Origin: Paenibacillus methanolicus
Lineage (GTDB): Bacteria > Bacillota > Bacilli > Paenibacillales > Paenibacillaceae
Assembly (NCBI RefSeq): GCF_008124765.1
Contig: NZ_VNHS01000011.1
Coordinates: 62,001-126,000, forward strand
Length of the DNA: 64,000 nucleotides
Direction: 5' to 3'
The translations under genes were made by a program, and so were the position numbers. Shown here one piece after another: positions 33,833 through 43,052 of the stretch. The notes below the pieces were generated by a model. It searched no databases. It had not been told where the DNA came from and saw nothing but the letters and a program-made list of their open reading frames with translations. Numbering within the stretch: the first letter of the stretch is position 1; the number at the start of each line of letters is the position of its first letter.

Positions 33833-34624
33833 TCACCTCCGATTCCCGGTCACAAGCATAATGAGCGCCATCGCGATGATCAGGAAGACGGCGATCGTCG
33901 CCCCCATGCCCCAATCCTGCGTGACGAGAAAATGCTGCTCGATCGCCGTGCCGAGCGTAATGACCCGGTTGCCGGCAATGAGTCGCGTAATCATAAACAG
34001 CGACAGCGCGGGGATAAACACCGCCTGCGCCCCCGACTTGACCCCGTCCAGCGTCAGCGGGAACACGACCCGGCGGAACGTCGTCCACCAGGAAGCGCCC
34101 AGGTCGCGCGACGCGTACACGAGCGTCGGGTTCAGCTCTTCGAGCGCGTTGTAGATCGGCAGCACCATGAACGGGATGAAAATATACACCGACACGAACA
34201 CGAAGCTGAAGTCGGTGAATAGAATCTGCTGCGTCCCGATGCCGAGCGTCTCCAGCACCGCGTTCGTCAAGCCGTACGTGCCGAACAGGCCGATGAAGGC
34301 GTAGGCTTTCAGCAGCAGGTTGATCCAGCTCGGCAAAATAATGAGCAGCAGCCACAGCTGCTTATGTTTCGTGCGGGTGAGCAAATACGCGGTCGGATAC
34401 GCCACCAGCAGCGAGAAGAACGTGATGAGCAGCGCATACCAGAACGAATTGAACGTCATCCGCAGGTAGACCGGCGTGAAAAATTTCGCATAGTTGTCGA
34501 ACGTGAACGCCCCGTTCACGTCGAAGAACGAATAGTACACGATAAGCACGATCGGCGCGATCACGAACAGCGCGATCCACATCGCGTACGGGATTAAGTA
34601 GAGGTTGCGCGCTTTAGTGACCAT
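33833..34624 (-). CDS. potB: Polyamine ABC permease PotB
   Basis: 263 residues, six helices, docking loop [24 protein letters not shown] at 34624 overlaps the end of potA by 11 bp and gives the normal PotB start ([20 protein letters not shown]); the frame stays open far upstream inside potA, but that part is out-of-frame potA sequence. It forms the channel with PotC. Confidence 0.93.
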   Translation of the reverse strand: MVTKARNLYLIPYAMWIALFVIAPIVLIVYYSFFDVNGAFTFDNYAKFFTPVYLRMTFNSFWYALLITFFSLLVAYPTAYLLTRTKHKQLWLLLIILPSWINLLLKAYAFIGLFGTYGLTNAVLETLGIGTQQILFTDFSFVFVSVYIFIPFMVLPIYNALEELNPTLVYASRDLGASWWTTFRRVVFPLTLDGVKSGAQAVFIPALSLFMITRLIAGNRVITLGTAIEQHFLVTQDWGMGATIAVFLIIAMALIMLVTGNRR

Positions 34625-35735
34625 GGCCGCCACCGCCGGTCTCGCTGCCCTCGTACGACTCCAGCCGCTTATCGAACTCTTCCTCCGTTTCGCCGAACCG
34701 CATGACGTGGATCGCTTCCGGATCGAAGTCGAGGCCGATCTGCGCGCCGACGTCCGCCCGTTTGGTCGAGTGAACGAGCCATGCGTTGCCCGCGTCATCG
34801 ATGCCTTTAATCTCGTAATGGACGCCGCGGAATAGCTGGGAGTCGACGCGCACCTGCATCTTGCCTTTGCCGCTCGCCGTAATCTCCAAGTCCTCCGGAC
34901 GGATGACAATCTCGACCGCCTCGTTCGGCTGGAGCCCTTTGTCGACGCACTCGAACGTGCGGCCCGCGAATTCGACGACGTAATCCGCCTTCATCCGCGC
35001 CGGCACGATGTTCGATTCCCCGATAAAATCCGCCACGAACCGGTTGATCGGCTCGTCGTAGATGTCGATCGGCGTACCGGACTGTTGAATGCGCCCTTGG
35101 TTGAGGACGAAAATCTCGTCCGACATCGCCAACGCTTCCTCCTGGTCGTGCGTGACGAAGATGAACGTGATGCCGAGCCGACGCTGCAGCTCCCGCAGCT
35201 CGTACTGCATCTCCGTGCGCAGCTTCAGGTCAAGCGCGGATAACGGCTCGTCGAGCAGGATGATCTCCGGCTCGTTCACGATCGCCCGGGCGATCGCGAC
35301 GCGCTGGCGCTGGCCGCCGGACATTTCCGTAATTTCGCGATTCTCGTAGCCGGCCAGGTTGACGAAGCGGAGCGCTTCGGTCACCTTCTTCTGAATCTCG
35401 GACTTGGATACCTTCTTGACCCGCAGGCCGAAGGCGACGTTCTCGAACACGTTCAGATGCGGGAACAGCGCGTAGTCCTGAAACACCGTGTTCACCTGCC
35501 GTTTGTTGGCGGGCACGTTGTTGATGATGCGTCCGTTGAAATAAATATTGCCCTGCGAAGGTTCGATGAACCCCGCGATCAGGCGCAGGATCGTCGTTTT
35601 GCCGCAGCCCGACGGACCGAGCAGCGTGTAGAACTTGCCCCGTTCAATCTCGAAGCTGACATTGTCGAGCACCGGCGCGTCCTGATCGTACCGCTTGGTG
35701 ACGTGCTCGAAGCGGATAATCGTTTGATCGGACAT
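34614..35735 (-). CDS. potA: Polyamine ABC transporter ATPase PotA
   Basis: 373 residues. Walker [10 protein letters not shown], signature [15 protein letters not shown], Walker [13 protein letters not shown], switch histidine in [10 protein letters not shown], then a TOBE domain in the last 120 residues. It powers uptake of spermidine/putrescine. ATG at 35735 has GGGGGAG 9 bp upstream; an in-frame start at 35786 lacks a ribosome site. The His/Gly-rich tail GGGGHGH is unusual. First gene of potABCD. Confidence 0.95.
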   Translation of the reverse strand: MSDQTIIRFEHVTKRYDQDAPVLDNVSFEIERGKFYTLLGPSGCGKTTILRLIAGFIEPSQGNIYFNGRIINNVPANKRQVNTVFQDYALFPHLNVFENVAFGLRVKKVSKSEIQKKVTEALRFVNLAGYENREITEMSGGQRQRVAIARAIVNEPEIILLDEPLSALDLKLRTEMQYELRELQRRLGITFIFVTHDQEEALAMSDEIFVLNQGRIQQSGTPIDIYDEPINRFVADFIGESNIVPARMKADYVVEFAGRTFECVDKGLQPNEAVEIVIRPEDLEITASGKGKMQVRVDSQLFRGVHYEIKGIDDAGNAWLVHSTKRADVGAQIGLDFDPEAIHVMRFGETEEEFDKRLESYEGSETGGGGHGH

Positions 35736-36036
35736 GTCCGCTCTCTCCCCCTTCCTTCTTTCCCGAAGAACCTCGAATGTTGGCAATAGCCATTGGTTCT
35801 ATAATAAACGAAACATGCGGTTTTACAACAGTTTTCGCGGGATTCGGCAAGCGGTTCGGGGGACAACGAGCGATTGTCGAAGAATGTCGAAAAGGTGGCG
35901 GTGGGGATGAGCTGGAGCGCGGCTTGGGGGGAATGCGAGCGGTGCGAAGCGGACGGGTCAGGGCGGAGGGGGAATGTGAAGCTCATGGCGGACGGGCCAG
36001 GGCGGTGAGAGTAATTAGAGAGAAAACGTGCTGGTC

Positions 36037-36356
36037 GGGCGGGATTGCGGTGAATGAGGTGCGATAGTCGCGTGGGTGCCACTGTTGGGGCGGATTTGCG
36101 GTGATTGAGGTGCGATAGTCGCGTGGGTGCCGCTGTTGGGGCGGGTTTGCGGTGATTGAGGTGCGATAGTCGCGTGGGTGCCACTGTTGGGGCGGATTTG
36201 CGGTGATTGAGGTGCGATAGTCGCGTGGGTGCCGCTGTTGGGGCGGGATTGCGGTGAATGAGGTGCGATAGTCGCGTGGGTGCCACTGTTGGGGCGGGTT
36301 TGCGGTGATTGAGGTGCGATAGTCGCGTGGGTGCCACTGTTGGGGCGGGTTTGCGA
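36037..36356. repeat. 51-bp tandem repeat (minisatellite), about six copies
   Basis: Units begin at 36061, 36112, 36163, 36214, 36265 and 36316, each 51 bp, with a partial unit before and a partial after. Each holds GCGATAGTCGCGTGGGTGCC. A few positions alternate between units (CCACTG or CCGCTG; GGATTTG, GGGTTTG or GGGATTG; GATTGAGG or GAATGAGG). The array lies in the 860-bp gap between potA and pbuG. Otherwise 35736-36554 shows only GC-rich DNA and the pbuG terminator. Confidence 0.95.
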
Positions 36357-36554
36357 TAGGGTGAATTTTTAGTATCCATAGTATGCGAGGGGCGATCCAA
36401 TCACTATCGCACCGGTTGACGGGGGCTCATCCACCGCATTTCTGTGTCGCGTATCACGCGTGTCCCTATAGTGCGCACGTCCTCTTCGGCAGAGGCCCAG
36501 CTCTTCCACGCCTGCAACCCCCATAAGCCCTCTTCTTTTCCGCCCCCAGCATAT

Positions 36555-36584
36555 AAAAAGCAGCGCCCTCTCGGACGCTGCTTT
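36555..36584 (-). terminator. Terminator after pbuG
   Basis: AAAGCAGCG pairs with CGCTGCTTT across a 10-base loop and on the minus strand is followed by TTTTTATATG. It lies 12 bp beyond the pbuG stop. Confidence 0.85.
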
Positions 36585-36596
36585 CCAAACTTCGTA

Positions 36597-37988
36597 TTAA
36601 CCTTGGCTGCCGACCAGCACGTAGCGCAGGACGATCAATATCGCCAGAATCCACATGAGCCAGTGGATCTTGTATTTGCCTTTGTCCCGCAGGTTGCCGA
36701 ACACGGCGAGCAGAACATAGGACACGATACCAAGCGAGATGCCGTTCGCGATGTTGTACGTGAAAGGCATGAACGCGATGATGAAGAACGCCGGAATCGC
36801 GTACACCATGTCTTGGAAGTCGATTTCCTTGACGGACTGCACCATCAGCACGCCGACGATGATCAGCGCCGCGGCCGTAGCCGAACCCGGAATGAGGGAG
36901 ATCAGCGGCCACAGGAACAGCGCGGCGAGGAACGCAACGCCCGTCGAGACGGCCGTCAGACCCGTGCGTCCGCCTTGCGCGATACCCGCGGAGCTTTCCA
37001 CGTATGCCGTTACCGTGCTCGTGCCCATCATGGCGCCGCCGCTTACCGCAACCGCATCGACGAACATTGCTTTGCCGATACGCTTCTTGCCTTCAACCGG
37101 ATCTTTCATGATGCCCGCGCGGTTCGCCGTACCGATCAGCGTGCCGAACGTATCGAACAGTTCCACGAACGTGAACGTCACGATGACCGAGACGAGGCCC
37201 GTCTCCCAGACGCCCGCGAAATCGAAGTTCCAGAAGTTCAGCTGGCTGAAGTCCGGCACCCAGTCGCCATTGCTCAGCGTGTCGCCGATCTTCACGTTAC
37301 CCGTCACGAGCGCCACGACCGTCGTCGCCAGGATGCCCCACAGGATGGCGCCCGGCACGCGCAGCACCATCATGATCGCGATGAGCGCGAGGCCGATAAA
37401 GGTGAGATATACGCTCGGGTTGGCCAGGTCGCCCATATGAATAACCGTTTCAAATCCAAGTACGTTCGTGAACACGCCTTTCGGAATGTCCGTGACCGTG
37501 TTCTCGACGCCGATCGTCATGATGCCGCTGTTCTTCAGACCGATAATCGTAATGAAAAGGCCGATGCCGACCGTAATCGCATGCTTCAAGCTGTCCGGAA
37601 CCGCCACGATCAGCATTTGGCGGACTCGCGTAATCGTCAGAATGAGGAAGATGATCCCCGACATGAACACCGCGGTCAACGCCATCTCCGGCGTAATCGG
37701 CGAATCGGTCGCCTTGGAAGCCAGTACCGTCGAGGCAAAATACGCGTTCAAACCCATCCCTGGCGCGAGCGCCACCGGGAAGTTGACGAACAACCCGAGC
37801 ACGATCGTGAAGATCCCCGCCGCAAGCGCCGTCGCGAGGAAGACCGAGTACGCGCTAAGGCCCGATGCGCCGAGAATGTTCGGATTCAGCGCCAGTATGT
37901 ACGCCATCGTCATGAAAGTCGTGAGGCCTGCCAAAATCTCTGTTCTAACATTTGTTCCGTGTTCCTTCAACCGAAAGAAACCATTCAT
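36597..37988 (-). CDS. pbuG: Guanine/hypoxanthine permease, NCS2 family
   Basis: 463 residues and twelve or more helices of the AzgA-like branch of NCS2. Blocks are GLTTFMTMAYILALNPNILG, GMGLNAYFASTV, FVELFDTFGTLIGTANRAG and GTSTVTAYVESSAGIAQGGR. It takes up hypoxanthine and guanine by proton symport. ATG at 37988 has GGGAGG 11 bp upstream. Assignment to pbuG is backed by the guanine-type riboswitch in its leader and by its place after guaA, as in Bacillus subtilis. Confidence 0.93.
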   Translation of the reverse strand: MNGFFRLKEHGTNVRTEILAGLTTFMTMAYILALNPNILGASGLSAYSVFLATALAAGIFTIVLGLFVNFPVALAPGMGLNAYFASTVLASKATDSPITPEMALTAVFMSGIIFLILTITRVRQMLIVAVPDSLKHAITVGIGLFITIIGLKNSGIMTIGVENTVTDIPKGVFTNVLGFETVIHMGDLANPSVYLTFIGLALIAIMMVLRVPGAILWGILATTVVALVTGNVKIGDTLSNGDWVPDFSQLNFWNFDFAGVWETGLVSVIVTFTFVELFDTFGTLIGTANRAGIMKDPVEGKKRIGKAMFVDAVAVSGGAMMGTSTVTAYVESSAGIAQGGRTGLTAVSTGVAFLAALFLWPLISLIPGSATAAALIIVGVLMVQSVKEIDFQDMVYAIPAFFIIAFMPFTYNIANGISLGIVSYVLLAVFGNLRDKGKYKIHWLMWILAILIVLRYVLVGSQG

Positions 37989-38027
37989 GATTGTATTGCC
38001 CTCCCAGGGTAATATGTCAGAACAAAC

Positions 38028-38072
38028 AAAAGAACCTAGAAAATAATGCCAGGCGGCATGTTCTCTAGGTTC
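38028..38072 (-). terminator. Riboswitch expression platform: attenuator hairpin
   Basis: GAACCTAGA pairs with TCTAGGTTC around an inner ATGCC...GGCAT stem, then TTTTG on the minus strand. It lies between the purine aptamer and pbuG, where guanine binding would favour its formation and switch transport off. Confidence 0.85.
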
Positions 38073-38139
38073 CCGCAAAACAGCAAAAGCATGCGAGGAG
38101 CGGCCCGGTCGGGCACGATTCCACGCGATGTCTTGCTGC

Positions 38140-38209
38140 TTTTCGTAGATAGATCATTTACGGTGACCTCGTAGAGACTCTTGAGCCGATTCTCAAGATT
38201 ATACGAAAA
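38140..38209 (-). promoter_or_regulatory. Purine (guanine-class) riboswitch aptamer
   Basis: Read on the minus strand: P1 strands TTTTCGTA and TACGAAAA; the J1/2 TATAATC; a P2 stem CTTGAG/CTCAAG; the J2/3 TCTCTACG; a P3 loop CACCGTAAATG identical to the conserved L3. The base just before the 3' P1 strand, equivalent to position 74 of the xpt aptamer, is C, which specifies guanine/hypoxanthine rather than adenine. The layout matches pbuG leaders of Bacillus. Confidence 0.92.
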
Positions 38210-38238
38210 TATGCACATTTGTGTTCTTAGCTGTCCTC

Positions 38239-38268
38239 ATCATACGAGGAATAAGCGACATTTGTCAA
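38239..38268 (-). promoter_or_regulatory. Sigma-A promoter of pbuG
   Basis: On the minus strand TTGACA (38268-38263) and TATGAT (38244-38239) are 18 bp apart. The aptamer begins about 30 bp downstream of the -10, the usual distance. The remaining DNA up to the guaA terminator (38269-38550) shows no gene. Confidence 0.8.
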
Positions 38269-38550
38269 CAAATTACTACGAACGTTCTTCTTTCATATCG
38301 ACGGCATCATTCGCCATTTACAGAGATTGGTGGACACATCATCCGGCGAAATGCGAAAAGCGGCGGTTTATGCGAACTTTCTGAAAATAATTGCATACCA
38401 ACGCCTGCGACTGGCGGACGGGTAATGTTCGGGATGGCGCATAAATGCCGCATCGGGCCGGCTTCCGAAACAGCCGCGAGATATAGGGATGGCCAAGGAG
38501 CGACCGCTCTTGTCATTAGGCGCGCCTACCGCGAAGATACGCCACCATGC

Positions 38551-38589
38551 AAAAAGAGAGGTTCGGCAGCATGCTAGCTGCCAAACCTC
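38551..38589 (-). terminator. Terminator after guaA
   Basis: GAGGTT(C)GGCAGC pairs with GCTGCC(A)AACCTC with one mismatch; on the minus strand TCTTTTTG follows. It lies 12 bp past the guaA stop and separates guaA from pbuG. Confidence 0.85.
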
Positions 38590-38600
38590 CTAGTACTAGC

Positions 38601-40139
38601 CTATTCCCACTCGATCGTTGCCGGCGGCTTCGACGTCACGTCGTACACGATACGGTTGACGTTGTCGACTTCGTTCACGATACGAACGGAGATTTTCTCG
38701 AGCACATCCCAAGGAATACGCGCCCAGTCTGCGGTCATGCCGTCGATGGACGTTACGGCACGGATGCCTACGGTGTAGGAATACGTGCGCGCGTCGCCCA
38801 TAACGCCGACGCTCTTCATGTTCGGCAGCGCCGTGAAGTACTGCCAGATCTCGCGGTCGAGACCGGCTTTGGCGATTTCGTCGCGCAGGATCGCATCGGA
38901 CTCGCGAACGATCGTCAGCTTCTCTTCCGTCACTTCGCCCAGCACGCGGATCGCAAGACCCGGGCCCGGAAACGGCTGACGCCATACGATCGCTTCCGGC
39001 AGGCCGCACTCTTCGCCGACTTTGCGCACTTCGTCTTTGAACAGCGCCTTCAGCGGCTCGACGAGTTTGAATTTGATGTCCTCCGGCAAACCGCCGACGT
39101 TATGATGCGATTTGATCGTTTGCGCCGTGGCCGTGCCGCTCTCGACGATGTCGGTGTACAGCGTGCCTTGCGCGAGGAATTCGAAGTCCGCGAATTTGGA
39201 CGATTCTTCCTGGAACACGTAGATGAACTCGTTGCCGATGATTTTGCGCTTCTGCTCCGGATCGTCGACGCCCTTGAGCTTGCCGAGGAACCGTTCGCTC
39301 GCGTCGATCTTGACCACGTGCATGTCGAACTTGCCGACGAACGTCTCCATTACGCTCTCGGCTTCGCCCTTGCGGAGCAGGCCGTGGTCGATGAACATAC
39401 AAGTCAGCTGGTCGCCGATCGCCTTGTGCAGCAGGATTGCCACGACGGACGAATCCACGCCCCCGGACAGGGCGCACAGCACTTTCTTGTCGCCGACTTG
39501 CTCCCGGATGTCCTTGATCGTGTCGTCGATGAACGTGCTCATGCTCCAGTCGCCTACGCAGCCGCAGACGTTGAACAGGAAGTTGCGAAGCATCTCGTTG
39601 CCGTAGACGGAGTGGCGCACTTCCGGATGGAATTGAACCGCGTAGAATTTGCGCTCCGGATGGCTCATCGCCGCGACTGGCGCGTGCTCCGTGCTTGCAT
39701 CGACGCGGAAGCCTTTTGGCAGCTCGACGACGAGGTCGCTGTGGCTCATCCATACCGTCTGACGGGATTCAAGCCCTTGCACCAGATGGGAATCGGCGAC
39801 GAAATCCACTTCCGCTTTGCCGTATTCGCGCTTGCCGGCGCGCTCGACTTTGCCTTCGAGCTGGTGGGACATCATCTGCATGCCGTAGCAAATGCCGAAG
39901 ATCGGCAGTCCAAGCTCATACACGGCAGGATCGACGAGCGGCGAATTCTCTTCGTACACGCTTGCCGGTCCGCCCGAGAACACGATGCCTTTCGGCTGAA
40001 GTTCGCGGATCCGTTCCGCCGACGTGTTGTACGGCAGCAGCTCGCTATAGACGCCCAAATCCCGAATCCGACGCGCAATCAACTGGTTGTATTGTCCGCC
40101 GAAATCGAGGACAACGATCATTTCATTTGGCTTATTCAT
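38601..40139 (-). CDS. guaA: GMP synthase (glutamine-hydrolysing)
   Basis: 512 residues, the normal length. The glutamine amidotransferase domain has catalytic Cys84 in FGICYGMQ and FHPEVRHS with the His and Glu. The ATP-pyrophosphatase domain has the P-loop [11 protein letters not shown]. The C-terminal dimerisation domain ends [11 protein letters not shown]. It converts XMP to GMP in the cytosol. ATG at 40139. It stands between the transglutaminase operon and pbuG, all on the minus strand, as in Bacillus subtilis. Confidence 0.98.
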   Translation of the reverse strand: MNKPNEMIVVLDFGGQYNQLIARRIRDLGVYSELLPYNTSAERIRELQPKGIVFSGGPASVYEENSPLVDPAVYELGLPIFGICYGMQMMSHQLEGKVERAGKREYGKAEVDFVADSHLVQGLESRQTVWMSHSDLVVELPKGFRVDASTEHAPVAAMSHPERKFYAVQFHPEVRHSVYGNEMLRNFLFNVCGCVGDWSMSTFIDDTIKDIREQVGDKKVLCALSGGVDSSVVAILLHKAIGDQLTCMFIDHGLLRKGEAESVMETFVGKFDMHVVKIDASERFLGKLKGVDDPEQKRKIIGNEFIYVFQEESSKFADFEFLAQGTLYTDIVESGTATAQTIKSHHNVGGLPEDIKFKLVEPLKALFKDEVRKVGEECGLPEAIVWRQPFPGPGLAIRVLGEVTEEKLTIVRESDAILRDEIAKAGLDREIWQYFTALPNMKSVGVMGDARTYSYTVGIRAVTSIDGMTADWARIPWDVLEKISVRIVNEVDNVNRIVYDVTSKPPATIEWE

Positions 40140-40453
40140 TCGCTCACCCGAGCCTCCCTCAAATCATTGGGACAATTATACCTTTGCGATTCCGACACAG
40201 TCAAGGAAGAAAGGCGGCTCTTGTCGAACGGGAAAAGCGGCCCTTGTCCGCGGTTGGAATTCGTCTCCCGGATGCTGTCCGGTCGCGTAATAATCCAGCA
40301 ACGGCGCGGGTTTAAAGCGATAACGCCGCACGCGACGCGCTGATGCGCGAGAACGCCGCGGCGCGAATGGCCCGAACGAACGGCACGGCGGCGGATCGTG
40401 AACAATCTGTTACGCGAAGGGCCGCGAGGCACGGCGGAACATTAGAATGACGA
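40140..40453. other. Intergenic region upstream of guaA, 314 bp
   Basis: It should hold the guaA promoter, but no clear -35/-10 pair, riboswitch or small gene was recognised. There are several short GC-rich palindromes of no evident role. Confidence 0.4.
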
Positions 40454-40487
40454 AGAGGAGGCGGCTCTGAATCGAGCCGCCTCCTCT
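40454..40487. terminator. Perfect 14-bp hairpin after the transglutaminase gene
   Basis: AGAGGAGGCGGCTC pairs perfectly with GAGCCGCCTCCTCT. A T run (GTTTTATT) follows only on the plus strand; on the minus strand, where the gene ending at 40491 would need it, the tail is TTCGTCATT. Probably still a terminator. Confidence 0.6.
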
Positions 40488-40490
40488 GTT

Positions 40491-43052
40491 TTATTGCCGG
40501 CCGATCGCCTGAATCGCGACGACGAGCCGGCCAAGCTCGTCCGCCGCCGGGAGCCGCGTCCAATCGGCGGCGTACCGCGCCTGCTCGTCGAGCCGGACGA
40601 ACTCGGCGAGCAGGCCGGCGGCCTCCGGCGGCAGGCGAAGCGCCGCCGCGTACTCGCGCGCGGTCCCGGTGCTTGGCCGGGGGCCGCAGCGCTCGCCCAG
40701 CTCGCGCCAGAGCCGGTCGGCGAGCGCGAGGAAGTGCCCGCGGGCCGCGAGATGCCGGCCCGCGCCAAGCGCGCTGCCGTACCGGCGCAGCGCCCCCGCG
40801 AACGCCGCGCGTTCGCGTCCGCGCCATGCCGCCGCCGCCGCGATGGCGGCGGCGATGGCGCCTGCGGCCAGCCCGGCCGCGGCCCACGGCCGCGCCGCGG
40901 CTGCGCCGGCGGCTTCCCGCGCGAGCGTGCCCGCCTCGCGCGTAACCCCTCGGGCGGCGTCCGCCACCGCCGCCCCCCACTGCTCCGCGCGCGCGGCGAT
41001 GCCCGCGACGCGCGAAGCGCCCTGCGCGGCGGCAGCTTCGCCCGCCGCCGCGTCAGGCCCGCGCAGCGCGGCGGCCGAGGCTTCGGCGCGGGCGACCGCG
41101 GCGGCTTCGATGCCCGCCGCCGTAATGCCCGGCGTCGGGTCGAACGCCACCCAGCCGACGCCGCCGAAATACACCTCCACCCATGCGTGCGCGTCGCTCG
41201 CCCGCACGATGTACAACCGGCCCTCGGCGCCAAGTCCCGCCGCCTCGGCCGGGGTCTGCGCCTCCGCCGAAGCCGGCTGGCCCGGCGCGAATCCTTTCAC
41301 GTAGCGGGCCGGAATCCCCTCGGCCCGCAGCAGCACCGTCATCGCCGTGGCGAAATGAACGCAGTACCCCTGCTTTTGATTGAACAGGAAGTCGTCCACG
41401 AAATCCGCGCCGGCCGGCGGCACGTCCGTTTCGCGGCGGGTATATGCGTACGTGCTCTTCAAGAACGATTCGATCGCCTTCACCGTGTCGTAGCGAACGC
41501 CACCGCCGCCGGTCGCCGCATAATCCGCCAGCTCCGCGATCCGCTTCGGAAGCGTGGCCGGCAGCGCCGTGTATACCCGGCGGATCGCCTCCGGATCGTC
41601 CGCGCCGATCTGCGCTTCGCGCAGCAACCGCGGATCTTCCTTCGGCACGCGCGATTCGACCGTATACGACGCGATCGCCGCGACTCCGGCCGGGAACAGC
41701 GCGCCCGACTCCGGATCGAATCGATACGTCCCGGCTTCATCGCCCGTGCCGTCCAGCGCCATCGCCGTTACGATCGAAGAGGGACCGGCGCTCATCAGCG
41801 GCCAGCCCGGCTCCGGCCGCAGGGCGCGAACCGCGATCTCGACCGCGTCGGCAGCCGCCGATCCCGCATCCGCCGCGCCGGAAGCCATCGTCCCCATCCT
41901 ATCGCCCACAAGGGCCGAGACCGCCTCGCCTTCCGCGTACGACTGCCCGACGGACCGCGTCTCCAGCCGATCCGGCTCCGCCAGCCAGCCTCGCCCGTCG
42001 TAACGGCTCTTGCTCTCGCCGCGCAGATAGACCGCTTCCTCCGCCCGAACCATGAAGAGCGCCTCCTGCTTCGTCCGGATCGGCGCGCCCAGCTCGCCAT
42101 CGTCGAAGCCATACCCCGTCGAGCCGTTAGCCCCGCCTTTCGGCGACGTCAGGAACGCTTCGAGGCTTCGATCCCGGATCGCGACCGCGATCGCCTCTTC
42201 CGTCAGATGCGTCTGTCCCCACGCGATCGTCTCGCGCGCCCAAGGAGCGGCGACGTTCTCGGACGGCCGGCCGAACGCCGCCGCTCCGCCGGCCGCCAGC
42301 AGCAGGACGGTCATCCCGCACGCCCCCAGCCACCAACGGGCGGACCAGCCTAGCACCTCGCCGCTATCATCGCCTCGGACCGGCGTCGGCGCGCCCATCA
42401 GCCGCTCCAGCCGGGGCGCGAGCAGCAGACCGTGCAGCAGCAAGCCTTCCGCCAGCGTGCGTACGACGGCGGCCAACACGTCAAATCCGAGGAAGCTGTG
42501 CAGCAGCATCAAATAGACAAGCGTAATGCCCGTCAAGCCCAGGCCCCACTGGCGGAGCCAGACCAGCGACTGGATCGCCGCGGCCATCATCCCGAGCCCG
42601 CTGACGAGCAGCAGCGTGCGCGTCTCCCCGCTGAACGCGAGCGAACCCTGCGCGAGCAGCAGCGCATCCGACTGTACCGCATTGGCGATGCGCAGCAGCG
42701 CGGCCGCGGGCGAACCTGCATGCGAAGCGTAGATCAGACTGACCGATAGTACGACGACCAGCGCGTTAGCCGCGAACGAAATCGCGACGGGCGGCATGAA
42801 CAGGCCGACCGCCAAGAAGCCCCCGATCGCGGCGGCAACCGGGCCGATCCGGTACAGCTCCGTGTATTCGCTCAGCTGCGCGAGCGGCAGCAGCCATTCC
42901 ATGAACAGCCCGAACAACAGCGCCGTCGTGAGCAGCCGCCGCGTCATCGGGCCGAAGAACGCGATCAGCTCCAGCTTCTCCGCGCGAGCGCGCGAGCGCC
43001 GCCCGCGAATACCGCCCGCTGCCGGCATCTGCCGCATGCTATGTTCGTCCAT
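40491..43052 (-). CDS. Membrane transglutaminase-like protein (TgpA/YebA type, DUF3488-transglutaminase-DUF4129)
   Basis: 853 residues. Five to six N-terminal helices (DUF3488-like), an extracytoplasmic transglutaminase core with Cys in KQGYCVHFATAM, His in DAHAWVEVYF and Asp in AFDPTPG, then a long Ala-rich stretch with another helix (WAAAGLAAGAIAAAIAAAAA) and a C-terminal DUF4129-like tail. Such proteins sit with MoxR and DUF58 proteins and are thought to act on cell-surface proteins. The start overlaps the end of the DUF58 gene by 14 bp. In Bacillus the equivalent, yebA, also precedes guaA. Confidence 0.92.
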   Translation of the reverse strand: MDEHSMRQMPAAGGIRGRRSRARAEKLELIAFFGPMTRRLLTTALLFGLFMEWLLPLAQLSEYTELYRIGPVAAAIGGFLAVGLFMPPVAISFAANALVVVLSVSLIYASHAGSPAAALLRIANAVQSDALLLAQGSLAFSGETRTLLLVSGLGMMAAAIQSLVWLRQWGLGLTGITLVYLMLLHSFLGFDVLAAVVRTLAEGLLLHGLLLAPRLERLMGAPTPVRGDDSGEVLGWSARWWLGACGMTVLLLAAGGAAAFGRPSENVAAPWARETIAWGQTHLTEEAIAVAIRDRSLEAFLTSPKGGANGSTGYGFDDGELGAPIRTKQEALFMVRAEEAVYLRGESKSRYDGRGWLAEPDRLETRSVGQSYAEGEAVSALVGDRMGTMASGAADAGSAAADAVEIAVRALRPEPGWPLMSAGPSSIVTAMALDGTGDEAGTYRFDPESGALFPAGVAAIASYTVESRVPKEDPRLLREAQIGADDPEAIRRVYTALPATLPKRIAELADYAATGGGGVRYDTVKAIESFLKSTYAYTRRETDVPPAGADFVDDFLFNQKQGYCVHFATAMTVLLRAEGIPARYVKGFAPGQPASAEAQTPAEAAGLGAEGRLYIVRASDAHAWVEVYFGGVGWVAFDPTPGITAAGIEAAAVARAEASAAALRGPDAAAGEAAAAQGASRVAGIAARAEQWGAAVADAARGVTREAGTLAREAAGAAAARPWAAAGLAAGAIAAAIAAAAAWRGRERAAFAGALRRYGSALGAGRHLAARGHFLALADRLWRELGERCGPRPSTGTAREYAAALRLPPEAAGLLAEFVRLDEQARYAADWTRLPAADELGRLVVAIQAIGRQ

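Noticed and set aside
36037-36356. CRISPR array
   Set aside because: The units are contiguous 51-bp repeats without unique spacers and no cas gene is present.
35579-36400. Open frame encoding a 17-residue repeat (HRKPAPTVAPTRLSHLN) across the 51-bp array
   Set aside because: It overlaps the start of potA in a different frame, has no ribosome site, and the variable bases mostly change amino acids. The 17-codon period is explained by 51 being divisible by three.
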